Shown here: piece by piece, positions 32,454 through 43,969 of the stretch | Layout: the number at the start of each line of letters is the position of its first letter | How positions within the stretch are numbered: position 1 is the stretch's first letter | From: Ligula intestinalis | Lineage: Eukaryota > Platyhelminthes > Cestoda > Diphyllobothriidea > Diphyllobothriidae | Direction of reading: 5' to 3' | DNA length: 64,000 bases | Assembly: GCA_036362985.1 (NCBI GenBank) | Contig: JAYGXS010000008.1 | Span: forward strand, 12,758,251 to 12,822,250 | Notes under the pieces: generated by a model | What the model saw: the letters and a program-made list of their open reading frames with translations, nothing else | What the model was told of the DNA's origin: nothing | Databases searched by the model: none | Made by a program: the position numbers and the translations under genes

Positions 32454-34729
32454 CCCCAGCTAGATCGAATGCGACGTATAAAACGACGCTGAAGGAAATA
32501 AACACATCTTAAAATGCTGAATTACTGGACGGTTGGGGCATTGAACGTGTCGTACACTGAGGGTAATATATGCAAGGGGCACAAAGCAAATTTGCTTGTG
32601 GTTGGGATGGTAGAAGTTGGTGAGGAAGAAGTAACCTACACTGGCAAGGGATAGAGAATCGGGGAGCAGGGAAAAGGGGACCACAGAGATCATCCGGCGA
32701 AACGTCCGGGACTGTGGCGTTGACGTGGTCCTCGCTCACAGCCTCCTCGAGAGTGCCATACGGGATTCGGACGCTCTTCATTCCCTGGAACCTAATCCTG
32801 AAAGGGATCATCGTAGGGGAGTACAAACGGCCAGTGGACTTGATCATATCGTGAAAAGACATGATAGTCGGTCACCAACTCTTTATCGAGACCTAAAAAC
32901 TTGGAAATAGTGGGTCTAGGTGGAACCGGTGAAAGCACTCGAGCAAACTGCCGGAGATGTTGCAGGATGTTGGTAGATTCCTCAACTATGCTCGGATAGG
33001 TTGCGATATTAGCTCATTGGAAAGTCAGACAGTAGCGTCGAACAGTCAAGAACCGGCTTGAGGGAGGAGTGGGTACCACGCAGGACCAGGGGAAGATGGT
33101 CCGTCCAGTTCTCCAGATCGGTCACGGCGCGTAGGGAGGCCATCAGCTGGCGACCAAACTGCTCAACCATGCCATTGACAGCCGGGTGATAAGCTATAGT
33201 GCGGATACGAGTACAGCGTAAAACAGAGGGTTAATACTGGAATGGAAATGACTCAAATTGCACGCCACAATCAGTCGTGATGGTAAAAGGGAACACCAAA
33301 AATTGAAAAAAATGCCCTTAATGACCTTTGGAGTAACAACGTCTGGAATAGAGATCGCTTTCGGCTACCGAGTATATTGATCCACACAAGTGAGGAGACA
33401 TGAATAGCCATTGGACAGAGACAGTGAAACTAAAATTTCAAAGTGAGCATGGCTGAAGCTTGCGTCGTGGCTAGAAAGAAGCAACAAGCAAGTCCGGTTC
33501 CGTGTTTTCAGGTCCTTGTGCACCCGAGGCCAGACAAATGCGTGGAAAACCAGCTTCTCGGTGGCTCGACTCACGGGGTAATAAAGGTTGTGCAGGGAGG
33601 AGAAAACACTGCGAGATGTCACAGCGAGTTGTTCCGTTGCCAGTTGTCAGCTGCAACTCATGAAATTGGACTCTGGAAACATCCTTTCACAAGGTAAATC
33701 GACACGGCTTTTTCTGCAGCCATTTTAGCGAGGTCAATCCTGGGAGTTAGTTGCAAATGACAAGGGAGGGCCTGAACAGTACGTCAGTCACCTCATTGCA
33801 TGACCAACGAATGTGGTGGCTATCTGAGATGATCTGAGCGATGTATTCGGACTGGTGAATCTCTCGTGGGTTCAAGTTGTCCGAGTTTGACTTCAAAGCG
33901 AAGGATAGAGGCTTGTGGTCAAAGAACACAATGAAAATAAACTTGGATGGGTTTAGGACAATGCCAAGTTGTTGAAGGTGGTAAAACACCGCTGTGAAAT
34001 GCTCCATATGGTCCTCTGTGGTGGGCTTGACAATCAAATCGTCGTCGATGCAAATGTAGACAAAAGGTTGGCAGCGAAACACTCTGTCTACAAACCTCTA
34101 GATGGTTTTGAAACGTTGCGAAATCGGAACAAAATGCACAAGAAATCAAAGAGGCCAAAAGGGGTGTAGACCACTTTCTTCGAAACGCCATCGGGAGCAA
34201 TAGGAATCAGACAGAAGGCACGGATCAGATCGATCTTCACGAAAACAGACTTACCGAATAGTGCACCAGCGAATTCCTGGAGATGCGGAACGGGGTAGTG
34301 GACCAAGATGTGATTAGAAATGAAGGATTAAGGAGAGAGGCAGCCACAGTCTTGGACAACGTAAGTAGTGTGATATCGGCAGGTGGCGAATGAAGTGGGA
34401 CCACATGAAGTTTTGGGGATAGTGCAAGTGCTGGTTTGGCAAAGCCATACGCCCTCGTCATTCTTTCGGCCAAATGAGTGAGTTATGCGGAACAAAAACA
34501 GTCAGAATCAGGTGCAAAAATGCGCTTAACTTCTGCTGGTAAACTTTTTATATTCAAATGCTGACTCTATCAAAATTGAAAGAACAGTGTGTTTGGAGGG
34601 ATCGAACTATGTTGTATCCACTAACATCAAGAAATATTCTAGAAATATGCTAATGAGCGAAAAAGCAAAGAATTGAAAGCAAAGCAAAGAATTGTGTGGT
34701 AAATATTAAGAGAATATTACCACCTTCTT

Positions 34730-34868
34730 AGACAGCGCTTGCGTCCGGGTGTCGTGTACACGCGGATAAAATTGCAGCGTTGTGCCCAATACGTTTAACC
34801 AAAACGGACATTTACGAAAAAAGTAGAGGGCGAGAATGTTGGAGGCCAAAGAGTCTGGGACCTCGTGA
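34730..34868 (-). repeat. LTR-like direct repeat, right (5' LTR)
   Basis: GCGCTTGCGTCCGGGTGTCG..CGTTGTGCCCAATACGTTTAA..GGGCGAGAATG..TGGGACCTCG. It matches the left repeat at roughly three quarters of positions by eye, and lies upstream of the minus-strand RT as expected for a 5' LTR. Confidence 0.7.
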
Positions 34869-35215
34869 CGCACATACTGATTTATATATTAAGCCGAAAC
34901 ACAATTGTTCAAAGTATTAAAGACAGATGGTACATTTTTCCATTATAACTTCCTTGGAGAGTGCTATCCGTACACTAGAAGATATGAGGACTGAACGCTT
35001 TCCCAAGATTCAGAAATGTATAAATTTGTGGTTGATAGTGTAGCATTTTAAATGTACTAAGTGATAAGAAAAGTCATAAAAGCTTCCTTTACGAATTATT
35101 TTCAAATACCCCCTTCAAAATCACAATTGTCTCTAAAGTACACATTGCAACTAATTTGTTTTGATGCGCTACTTTTCCGCGCAGTTCCTTTCGGGTTGAC
35201 GACTTTCTGTTCCCT

Positions 35216-35321
35216 ATGTCTCTCTGTAGAAGTGTAATTGCTTCAGGCAGATTCCTTAGGGGGAGGCTCCTGCCTGTAGCTGCTTTACGATGTTTGAGCA
35301 ATAATGCTTTTTTACGCAGCT
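35216..35321 (+). CDS. DLAT: DLAT first exon, candidate mitochondrial presequence
   Basis: ATG at 35216 opens [20 protein letters not shown] then [15 protein letters not shown]: Arg- and Ser-rich, no acidic residues, as in a mitochondrial targeting peptide. The strong donor GTAAGT at 35344 would leave two bases and break the frame with the next exon. The weaker GTCAGA at 35322 leaves one base and gives SLPPH at the junction, the same residues found before the lipoyl domain in mammalian DLAT. I chose the latter; RNA would decide. Confidence 0.6.
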
Positions 35322-38300
35322 GTCAGATTCCAGTGCAAAGGACGTAAGTCTGGACTTATGTTCATACGGTCCTTAGCCTTCTGCAAGTCAAGCGAGAGAA
35401 CATCCTCCTAATTAGAAAATTTGCATGTAAGCAAGTTGTTTCTTTCGAGTTTTTAAGCGCTCCCTCCTCATGTTATCGTGAAGTTGCCTAACCTTTCACC
35501 TACTATGGAGACTGGAAGCGTTGTTAGCTGGGCAAAGAACGAAGGTGACCAGGTAAGCGTGGTAGATTCACTTTCCTACCTCAAAGGTGGGCGAGGGTGA
35601 CTTGCTCGCTGAAATCGAAACGGACAAGGCGACCATGTCCCTAGACGCAAGTGACGAAGGTTATGTTGCAAAAATTCTTGCACCTGCTGGAACGAAAAAC
35701 ATACCTATCGGAACTGTAAGCTGGTAATTTTCTACTTTACATCCTCGATAGCCTCTATGCGTTATCGTTGACTCGGAGGGTTCAATCGCCGCATTTGCTG
35801 ACTTCAAACCTGATGCGGTATGTTTTTTAGAATATTCTGTCTTAAAGTAGATTCGCTTCAGACATTCGTCCTTTATCCTTAAGTTAACATTGAATCTTAT
35901 AATCTAACCTGCTGGTAATCTACATATGATGTCCGACATATTTTAGTACTTCAAAAACACTGAGTTAATTAGTTACTTGAGTTCAATAGCTTCTGTTGAC
36001 CAGATTATATTTTACGCACTGTTGAATGCTAAATCTGATGTTGGTTTGACTTATTTTACGCCACTGAGTGCCATTGGCATGGTACAAACGCCTAAACAAC
36101 TCAAGTGTTTATCTAGCTGATTGGAGTAAACCAGCTGTCGTGGTCGAAAGTGACAATTAGAGCCCTATTGCACTTAATTTTAGTCATCGGTGCTCCAACG
36201 TAGTTTTCGATACCAGTTGTCTCCCCAGCTGCCTGATTCCTTTATTAGCGAAGCTTTAAAAATATCGAGCTTGTAAGACGATGAACAGCAGGGATTTTTA
36301 ATGCTAGCTGAAAACTCGGACGTAGCAGGCGCCCAGAAATGTTTATAGTGAGCACTTGTAAATGTGTTTTGAATTCGTTAGCATCGTTTTGAGTGAGGTG
36401 GTCCGCATTCACTGTAATAGTGCCACGAGCGTGCTTCAGATCTTCATCACCTGTAGCGTGTCTGCAGTGTTGCTGACCTTCAAAGAAAACTAGAGGCGTC
36501 TCTTGAATTATCAAATTCAGCTGTCATGTAATCTGAAATCTTCAGTACCCTCCCAGAAACACCTTAGTTGATGCTTACTTGTAGTTCACGTTCCCAACAC
36601 CGGTATTTGCCTTAGTAGTATGCGTAATTTGGAGTGTTTCTGCCGACTTTAGTTTAGTACCGTAGTCCATTCGTTCAACAATGTCCTCTAACTTTCAGTC
36701 TGCAGCTGCACCACCACCAGCAGCAGCAGCACCGCCGCCACCGCCAGCAGCCAAACCAGCGGAAGCACCGCCTAAGCCGGCTCCTGCGCCAGTCGCTGCT
36801 GCTCCGCCGCCGCCGCCGCCACCTCCACCACCGCCAGTTGCCGCAAGACCCCCCGCTCCAGCTACACCGTCTGGTGGACGAATCTTCATTTCTCCTCTGG
36901 CCCATCGCGTTGCCCTTGAACGTGGAATTGATATTTCCCGCCTTGGTCCAGGCTCCGGGGTTGATGGTAGCATCGTCCTGGCTGATTTGGAAAATGTCGC
37001 CCCCTCAGCTGCTGTCGCAGCTGGCACTGGAGACTACCGTGATCTCCCTATCTCTGGAATGCGAGCGGTAATTTTGCCCTAGAATTCCTTAAGCGGGATT
37101 AAGTCGTCCGTCTGGTTAAACAAACTGACACCTTTCGAATAGTGTGCCTGGAACCTTCATTCAGCCATTGACGCGTCTCCTTAGTTTTGTTTGCTGCAAT
37201 TTTTTGCTAGTTTATAATCTTGATATTCCTTTTTCCGTTTATTATTTGCGGATCATTCTGACTCTGGTGTGGTTTCGTGGTACTAAAAGTGTTCTCCCTT
37301 CATTCGTAAGATAGGCAAAATGATACAAATATTCGTGACTGTCTGCAAAGATGGAGTAGACAAGCCTATTTCAATCGTCGTGCCTTCAACATTAACCCTT
37401 GCACTCCTGCCCCTATCTTGACCTACAGGTTTTGCACTTTGCTTGCCTTGTTATTATCCTATGCGCCTGATAATTTTTATAGGATTTGTCGTTTCGAATA
37501 GGGTTTATTATTGAGCTTTCTACGCACCTTCAGACCATTGCCAAACGCTTGACGCAATCAAAACAAACAATCCCGCACTACTACCTGACAGTTGACGTTG
37601 AAATTGATGAACTCATGAAACTTCGCTCTAATTTGAATGATTCCATCGCGAAACTGTCGAAGGGTAAGGATGAGAAACCGGCCAAGATCAGTGTCAACGA
37701 TATATTCATTAAGGCTATGGCCCACGCCAGTCTGTGTGTTCCTCAATGCAATTCAGCCTGGCACGGTGATTTCATCAGGCAGTAAGTTTTTTTTGATTTA
37801 ACGGACGATATCTTGACTTTTTATGACTCCTTGTGCAGACGTTTTTTTCCTTATTAAGTGTAGTTGCTCCAAAAGTATTAATTCTTCCTCTCCCGCGTTA
37901 TACGTTTCGCTTCCCAGGATGATGTACATAGCGAAGAAAATAATCTTAGTATGCGTTTGATAACTTAGCATTGCTAGAATTGTCTTAACGGAAATTGCAT
38001 CTACACGGTAGAATAGTTTGCCTTGGCATATGGTTCCTCCAAGGATTACAAGGGTAATCAACGGTTAGCCTCCCAGTGGGCGTTCGACGTCGCCAGTCGC
38101 ACATGTACAACTGGGTAGTTTTTCTTTATCCAAAGATTAGTTGGTCCGTTCAAATGAGGCTTTCCCACTTGATTGTAGCTGTTTTGGCGAATGCATTGGT
38201 TTGTATTACGTCAATTCATTGACCGTACCCCAATCATTCCAGAAGTTTCAGAAGTCGGATTTCCAGGTAACACTGGCATTGAATCCTTTAATTAATGAAT

Positions 38301-41300
38301 ACGCTCATTGCATTTCAGGTATAACTCTGTCGATGTGTGTGTGGCTGTTGCGACACCAGACGGTCTTATCACTCCCATCATCTTTGGCGCTGAAAAGAAG
38401 GTACTTCACCCGCCCACCCCCTGCCAGCCTATGGCCTATCGCTTGATTTTTTGGCCAATGTCAACGTCTATTTTCTTTTATTTAGGGCATCTTTACAATC
38501 AGCCAGGAAGTGAAAAGCTTAGCTGCCCGAGCCAAAGCCAACAAACTCCGTCCTGAAGAATTCCAGGTAATCATGACTGTCCTTGTCGTCTTTAGGATCG
38601 CTGTGCCGATATAGTCGCTGACTTCGAATTCTTATCCAAAATTGTCGACATGCTATTTTTGCCCAGGTATCTTCTGTGTGATGTTTCTCGTCATGGAAGC
38701 GAATATTTACGGATCGCAATTCTTTGACATTTTGAGTGGGGGGATGTGGTTTAATCCGCTTAGCAGCGCCCATGTTGCGACAGGGGTAGAGTCCTTAATG
38801 AGATCATGGTTTGCCAGACCCGTCGGTGAATTGTTAGGTGCAATCCCAAGCATACTATTTTGTATATTGTTGATTATAAATTTCTTGCGTAGTAAAACAG
38901 TCGCTTTGTAGACGCAGGCTGTCCATATTACTAGCACTCTTTTCATCAACTCTATGATGATATACGGTGCTGGATTAGGATAAGTTTCAAATCGCTCTTG
39001 AAATAGCAATGAATACTTCATGATTTTCAGTATTTTCGATCGACTGTCCTCAAATGTAGATTTTCTTCTATGCGTTTATATAAACCATATTAAGAGCATT
39101 TAAGAAGCAGTGACTTGTCAAACATTTTGCTGTGAATTACCGTTTAGCTCATATCTCCAGCCTCCCACGATATTAATATCCACGAAGAACGTTGGCAATA
39201 AATATGCCTTATATCAATTTAAAGAAAAACTAGAATACGTAACCCCTCTGGAAGGTGCCCTTGATTAGGTATTTCGATAGCGCATATTTGTATCTTCCAG
39301 GCAAATGGGCTTATGACTCCCCTGAAAATTATTGATAAAGTTTCTAATGCAAATTTAAAAACTCACATGTTTGTATTTTTTTCAAAATATTCGATTCATT
39401 GCCTCCTAGGTATTATCTTCGATTGTAATGAATGCGGTTGTTAACAACGAGGAAGCTATTTGGCCGTAGTGTTACAGTACTGATAGTTCTCCAAGAGTCC
39501 GCTTATATCATTTCCGTTTGTTGATCAGCACTGAGATGCGCTCATTAAACTCTGAAGAAAAGCAAAAGCCGTACGATCAAAGAGGACACTGCGACTGAAG
39601 AAGTGGATCCGACAAAGCAAAAGGAGACCGGAATGGCCATTTCTGGTTTATTAGCCATCATCAACCAGTCATATCCAATCTCGAGGGTTGGGACCCTCGA
39701 GATTTGAACCCGGGACCTTCGGTCATTGCGTTAGAGACGCTGCCTCTAGTTCACGGGTCCCCTGCTTTGTCGGTTGTGATCGGGAATATGATGAATGAAT
39801 GCAGGTGTTCTATGGTGAATGCTTTGTTAATTAGTTCGCATAAAGTTAATGTTCTTTTTTCTTTCCTTTAGGGTGGCTCCATCACAATTTCCAACCTTGG
39901 CATGTTTGGAATTTCGTCCTTCAGTGCTATCATCAATCCGCCACAGGCCTGCATTCTTTCCGTTGGTGGAGCCAGGAAGTGTCTTGTCCCTGACAAGCAC
40001 TCTCATAATGGGTACGAAATTCACCTGCCTTCTCTTTACATGACAGCAAAATATGCAAGATGTCTTGATGCAAAAATATCATCAGTTTACTGAACATTAA
40101 GCCTGACTCCGTAATACCACCAGCCTACACTCCCAGTGGCATACATATCCATTTAGGATTTGTCTACTTAAATTTGAGAGGAAATTTTCGATATGACTGT
40201 ACGGTAATTAAGTCTCTACGCGTTAATTTCCAAGGTTATTGTGTGATTATACAGCCACGAGCCGTGCGGTAGTGTTATTGGAGTGCCGCAGCTGCGTATT
40301 GATCGACCGGTACCATGACATGGCTGCGGTTAGTAACCTCAAACATTTCTAATGCACCGTTACTATCTCGCCTTATTATAGTAGAATTAAGTGCTGTAGG
40401 AGACAATTTAGAAGAAGGCCACAGAATAAATGATGAAAAGATCCAGAGCTTGTCGTTCTTCTACATGGTACGTTTGATCGTCCGTCGAGACGGATGTGCT
40501 TAAAGGTCCTTGAACTGACAGCTGCTGATTCAACTGTATCACTCACACTAAATAACTTTTGACGTTGACTGATAGCATCCGTGAACATTTTTTCCAGGCG
40601 GTCACCTAGTCCCGCGATCTATTATTTCCGACACGTTGCCTTTCTAAGGTATACTTTCATTTAGGGGACTCAAGGGGTCCACAGTCTGTAAGGGCGACTT
40701 ACCTTACCCTATCAAAGGTAAATACTGCTTGTACTTGTTACGGCTGTGATCATGCCTGATCTAGCCGGCCTCAATCATGTCACGAACGGTACCTCTCCAT
40801 GCGGGCGATTGGCGGCAGCGGATCTCGAAAGCTCCACCCAGTCCCTTCTCCAGCGACAGAGGCCGAAGATAGAAGGTCCAAGAACTGCTTCAATGTCTTG
40901 ACGGACGGTGTCTAGCCAAGTCTTCAGTTGCCCTCTTCAAAGTTTCTAGGTGGGCTGCGGTGCCGCGTCGCAGGCAGCATAGGTAAGCTCGTGGGGCGGA
41001 CGACGGAGAACGTGTCCAAACCACCTCAGTAGCCTTTCCTGAATGGCCTGAGATATCCTCGTGATACGATCGCAGCGGATGCGGACTGTCTCATTTGAGA
41101 TGAAGTCGCTATACTTAACTCGCAGAATCGTCCTCAGGCACCGGTGGTCAAAGATCTCCAGTCTTCGCTCATCTTCAGCGCGCACAGCCCAGCATTCACA
41201 TTCATAGAGTAGGACTGACCGGATGGATGCACTGTATACACGAATATTCGTGGCGATGGAGATGTCACGTCGGATCCATAGGCGCTTTCGAAGGATTGAG

Positions 41301-43701
41301 AAAACCCAGCGAGCAGCATCGATACGGGAGACAATGTCATCCTTGCTCTGCCCATTCGGTTGCAGCGTCGCCCCGTGGTATTTAAAGCTGTCTACTTCTT
41401 CAAGTTGATGGCCATTAATTCCTAGAGGTGCCTTTTCCTGGTCAGGGATGCAGCTCGAGAACAACTTCGGCTTTCCGGAATTTATGGACATGCCTACCGA
41501 CAAAGCGATCTCATTTAACCGCGACACTACTGACTGTAGACCACCAAAGTTTGAGGCTAACAGCGCAATGTCATCCGCGTAGTCAAGATCAGTTAGTCGG
41601 CGTCCAGGTGCAAGTACAACACCGTCCTCTTCATTTAGGGCTTTGCCGAGAATCCAGTCAATGACGTAGTTAAACAGAATGGGCGAAAGGACGCAGCCCT
41701 GTCAGACACCATACCGCATATCGAACGACTGAGAGAGATTGTCGTGGACCAGGACTCGTGCGGTGGTAGACCGATAGTAGGCCTTAATCATCGCAATGCG
41801 TTTGGTCGGCACTCCATCCAGTTCCGTTATTCGCCACAGGGACTCACAATGGATGGAATCGAATGCGGTGGCAAACTCGACGAAGCAAACGGCCGTCGGT
41901 TGCTGGTAGCTATGGCGGAATTCTAGAGTGCGCCTCAGTGTGCAAATTTGATCCGCACATCCACGCCCAGCTCGGAATCCGGCTTGGTTGGGTCGTGTCC
42001 TGGAGTCACGTACAGACTGGAAGCGCCTGAGAAGAACAAAAGCGAAGATCTTTGCAGCAACATCGATAAGACTTATGCCACGGTAGTTCTCGCATCTGGT
42101 CTTATCTCCCTTCTTGTGGACAGGTACAAGGATACCTGAGCCCCAGTCATCGGGAACGGTCTCTTCTCACCACGCCTGTACTATCATTGCATTGAGCCGA
42201 GAAGCCAGGGTGTCGACACAGGACTTGTAGATTTCTGCAGGAATACCGTCCTCCGCACGCCTTGTTGCGTAGCCTCTGCATTGCATCGGTAACTTCGTCT
42301 TCGGAAGTAATCTTAGTCTTAATTTTTACATCCAGAAAAGCGGGCACGCTCCTTTAAAATGGGAGATTTAGCAATGATTCAAATGCGTGGTCGCAAAACA
42401 ACAGCGAGGGCTTCTTTATCGCCGTTCGTTCCAGCCTTCCGACTTCTGACCAGGTAGTACGAAAAACCTTCTGCGCCCGGCTTCAACACCTTATTCCACT
42501 ATTCCACCATGCTTTACCTATAGTTTTGGTAACTAGTCTAGTAATGACATCTACGTCCCTGAGTCTTGCAGGATGCTGTCACTTTCCGTCGGTCATATTT
42601 CAACCCACGTATTACTTCTGCCAGGCGTTTCACTTGTTTACATGACTCCTACTGAATTACAGTTTCCTCCTTGAATTTCTTACTGGCAGTTAGATTTTGA
42701 GTGCTATTCTTAGTGACGTTTTCGACAGATTTGAATAATTCTCCATATTCGGTTATTCATGCGTTGAAATCCTACTGGGACCACGAACTTTCCACAGTTT
42801 CTTTCTACGAATATCAGCTAGTGCGGACTGGTCTCACCGAGTACTGGTAAATATGTTACCCAAGACTGGGATTCCGCACCACCAACTTCTTTTCAGTCAC
42901 TGTATTATTTTGGCCTATCCCACTTTTGTGATACTAATGCTGTTGCCCGAATACTCGATTGCATTTACTAGGGGTCAGGAATCCGTAAGAACTTGAAAGG
43001 TTTGGATCAAAGTGGCAATCTAAAATGATTCAGCGCCAGTCATCCTAATACCGTCATACTACCAGTCTAATCAATGCCGGTTCTAGACGCAATCTGATAT
43101 TTTTTAAAGGCCATGATGTTTACTTTATAAACAGCATTGCTAAATGCATAGATACACATTTTCTGATCTATAGATTTCATGGTTAGAAACTTTCTGAAAA
43201 TTGTAATACCCTTTTCTAGGGTATACAATTTTAAGACGCGATTTGCCACGCTCCAACGGTCACATCTGCTTCTTCTAAATGGATAAATTCAACAAATGGA
43301 AGATGGAGTGTGACTCACTTGCATGGGGCATGAGCAAAATGCAAATGCATCGACTTCATTGCAAAGTTTGTACCTGGTGATAAGTGCATTTTTACCTCTG
43401 TTACCGTAGCCACCACCACGGTGTCAGCTCCGGACTCCACACAGACCACCGGCATTTAGAACCGCACTCCATTACTTCTAATTTTTGTACAAGGTAATAT
43501 AAAAATATTTTTAGGTATTACAAAATTATGGATATTTTAACCTGGTCCCTGTATTTTCCCGTTGTTCCTAGCTATCGGACCGCGACGATGGTGTCCGTTA
43601 CCCTCGGCTGTGATCACCGGGTTGTCGACGGAGCTGTTGGTGCCCAGTGGCTAGCTGAGTTCAAGTCCATGATAGAGTGTCCGCCCCGCATGTTGATGTG
43701 A
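35216..43701 (+). CDS. DLAT: dihydrolipoamide acetyltransferase, E2 of pyruvate dehydrogenase
   Basis: Transfers the acetyl group from lipoyl-lysine to CoA in the mitochondrial pyruvate dehydrogenase complex (EC 2.3.1.12, family knowledge). Exons: 35216-35321 (uncertain end), 35458-35552, 35587-35715, 35752-35817, 36699-37067, 37534-37781, 38319-38400, 38486-38566, 39872-40011 and 43572-43701. With that first exon the frame closes at 481 residues. Order: Arg-rich presequence, lipoyl domain with the ETDKAT lysine, Ala/Pro linker, E3/E1-binding domain, then the catalytic domain ending in DHRVVDG (active-site His) and WLAEFKSM. Only one lipoyl domain is present; the human enzyme has two. All splice sites after exon 1 are GT-AG and in phase. 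Introns 8 and 9 hold a SINE and an RTE LINE. No inactivating change seen in exons 2-10. Confidence 0.96.
35458..35552 (+). CDS. DLAT: DLAT exon, lipoyl domain start
   Basis: Acceptor TTTTTAAG ends at 35457; donor GTAAGC at 35553. [20 protein letters not shown] then [11 protein letters not shown] is the first half of a lipoyl domain (human: LPSLSPTM..G.I..WEKKEGD). An in-frame TAA just upstream (35454-35456) shows that the exon cannot extend further 5'. Confidence 0.95.
35587..35715 (+). CDS. DLAT: DLAT exon, lipoyl-lysine
   Basis: Follows an intron of only 34 bp. [20 protein letters not shown] holds the lipoylated Lys in ETDKAT. It continues [19 protein letters not shown], the second hairpin of the domain. 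Donor GTAAGC at 35716. Confidence 0.96.
35752..35817 (+). CDS. DLAT: DLAT exon, end of lipoyl domain
   Basis: After a 36-bp intron. [20 protein letters not shown] closes the lipoyl fold (human: PLCIIVEKEADI..FADY-like). Donor GTATGT at 35818. Phase 0 at both ends, 22 codons. Confidence 0.95.
36699..37067 (+). CDS. DLAT: DLAT exon, Ala/Pro linker and subunit-binding domain
   Basis: Acceptor CTAACTTTCAG ends at 36698; donor GTAATT at 37068. The first 70 residues are almost only Ala and Pro with one run of eleven Pro: the swinging-arm linker. Then [37 protein letters not shown] is the peripheral-subunit-binding domain. [11 protein letters not shown] begins the catalytic domain. Antisense open frames over the linker are shadows. 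Confidence 0.95.
37534..37781 (+). CDS. DLAT: DLAT exon, catalytic domain start
   Basis: Acceptor CTACGCACCTTCAG ends at 37533; donor GTAAGT at 37782. [54 protein letters not shown] and [12 protein letters not shown] follow the family order. It ends with two bases of a Gln codon completed by the next exon. Confidence 0.96.
38319..38400 (+). CDS. DLAT: DLAT exon, [17 protein letters not shown]
   Basis: Acceptor GCATTTCAG ends at 38318; donor GTACTT at 38401. [20 protein letters not shown] is the conserved VDVSVAVSTPAGLITPI strand of the catalytic core. Confidence 0.96.
38486..38566 (+). CDS. DLAT: DLAT exon, helix [12 protein letters not shown]
   Basis: Acceptor TTTTATTTAG ends at 38485; donor GTAATC at 38567. 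[20 protein letters not shown] then LRPEEFQ matches the family's GL.TI..DV.SLA.KAREGKL.P.EFQ. 27 codons, phase 0. Confidence 0.95.
39570..39790 (-). repeat. tRNA-derived SINE in DLAT intron 8
   Basis: Minus strand: ATATTCCCGATCACAACCGA, GACCCGTGAACTAGAGGCAG, GGGTTCAAATCTCGAGGGTC (B-box core GTTCAAATC), then GGTTGATGATGGCTAATAAA and GAAATGGCCATTCCGGTCTC. Head and body match 23320-23490. It ends about 80 bp before exon 9. Confidence 0.75.
39872..40011 (+). CDS. DLAT: DLAT exon, [13 protein letters not shown]
   Basis: Acceptor TTTCCTTTAG ends at 39871; donor GTACGA at 40012. [20 protein letters not shown] then [14 protein letters not shown] is the highly conserved core of E2 acyltransferases. 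Ends in phase 2 (GG of a Gly codon). Confidence 0.97.
40735..42325 (-). mobile_element. RTE-type LINE in DLAT intron 9, 5'-truncated
   Basis: Antisense to DLAT. From the 5' side: [13 protein letters not shown] (42320), the conserved RT blocks in shifted frames, [12 protein letters not shown] near 41595-41560, then an intact frame 41527-40946 starting [20 protein letters not shown] and ending [17 protein letters not shown]. The non-coding tail 40930-40735 contains TTCTTGGACCTTC (minus strand) and CCGGCTAGATCAGGCATGAT. It begins where a typical aborted reverse transcription would leave it. The sibling at 10654 lacks this C-terminal end. Confidence 0.92.
42330..43571. other. rest of DLAT intron 9, nothing recognised
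   Basis: A/T-rich intronic sequence with no repeat family member or exon that I recognise. Confidence 0.4.
43572..43701 (+). CDS. DLAT: DLAT terminal exon with catalytic His
   Basis: Acceptor CCCGTTGTTCCTAG ends at 43571; TGA at 43699-43701. [20 protein letters not shown] then [20 protein letters not shown]. The DHRVVDG motif holds the active-site His and Asp of E2 transferases, with the usual C-terminal length. Confidence 0.97.
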
Positions 43702-43943
43702 AGACATCGAGGCATCGGTTGCATTTCTTATTCCCACTGGCTTTGCTCTCGTGTGTGCTGCGCTGACCGCCAGTGATCTGCTGCTAGTCGAAACGCGGCT
43801 GTCGTGGCCTGCGTTACTTTCTAATAGCTTTGCGGTTTTTATTAGCTGTTTTCATTGTTGAGCCTTTGTGGCTCATTAAGCGCCAGTTTGGAGATGTGAT
43901 GCCAGTAGGACCAGTTGTTGTTTTGGGTTTTTTTTCCCCGACT

Positions 43944-43949
43944 AATAAA
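43944..43949 (+). promoter_or_regulatory. DLAT poly(A) signal candidate
   Basis: AATAAA about 240 bp after the stop, followed by A/T-rich sequence and TTTGTTCTC-type downstream T-rich DNA. Confidence 0.65.
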
Positions 43950-43969
43950 AATATCTTTATATAATGTGC

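Larger units (their letters stand above)
32315..34868 (-). mobile_element. Ty3/gypsy LTR retrotransposon remnant
   Basis: Minus strand carries the RT start YPVPHLQEFAGALFGKSVFVKIDL (34300, described), TPFGLFDFL, a YICIDD-type active site (VYICIDDDLIV, 34055), then RNase H FDHKPLSFALKSNSDN..REIHQSEYIAQ. Further on (33210-33040) is an integrase piece AYHPAVNGMVEQFGRQLMASL..DNLPLV-like (here NWTDHLPLVL). The RT-RNase H-IN order is Ty3/gypsy. Direct repeats at 32315-32453 and 34730-34868 (CCGGGTGTCGTGTACACG, GGGACCTCG) look like decayed LTRs. Many frame breaks; inactive. Confidence 0.85.

Noticed and set aside
36675..37027. Minus-strand Arg/Trp-rich and Gly/Ala-rich frames
   Set aside because: Antisense shadows of the Ala/Pro linker exon of DLAT.
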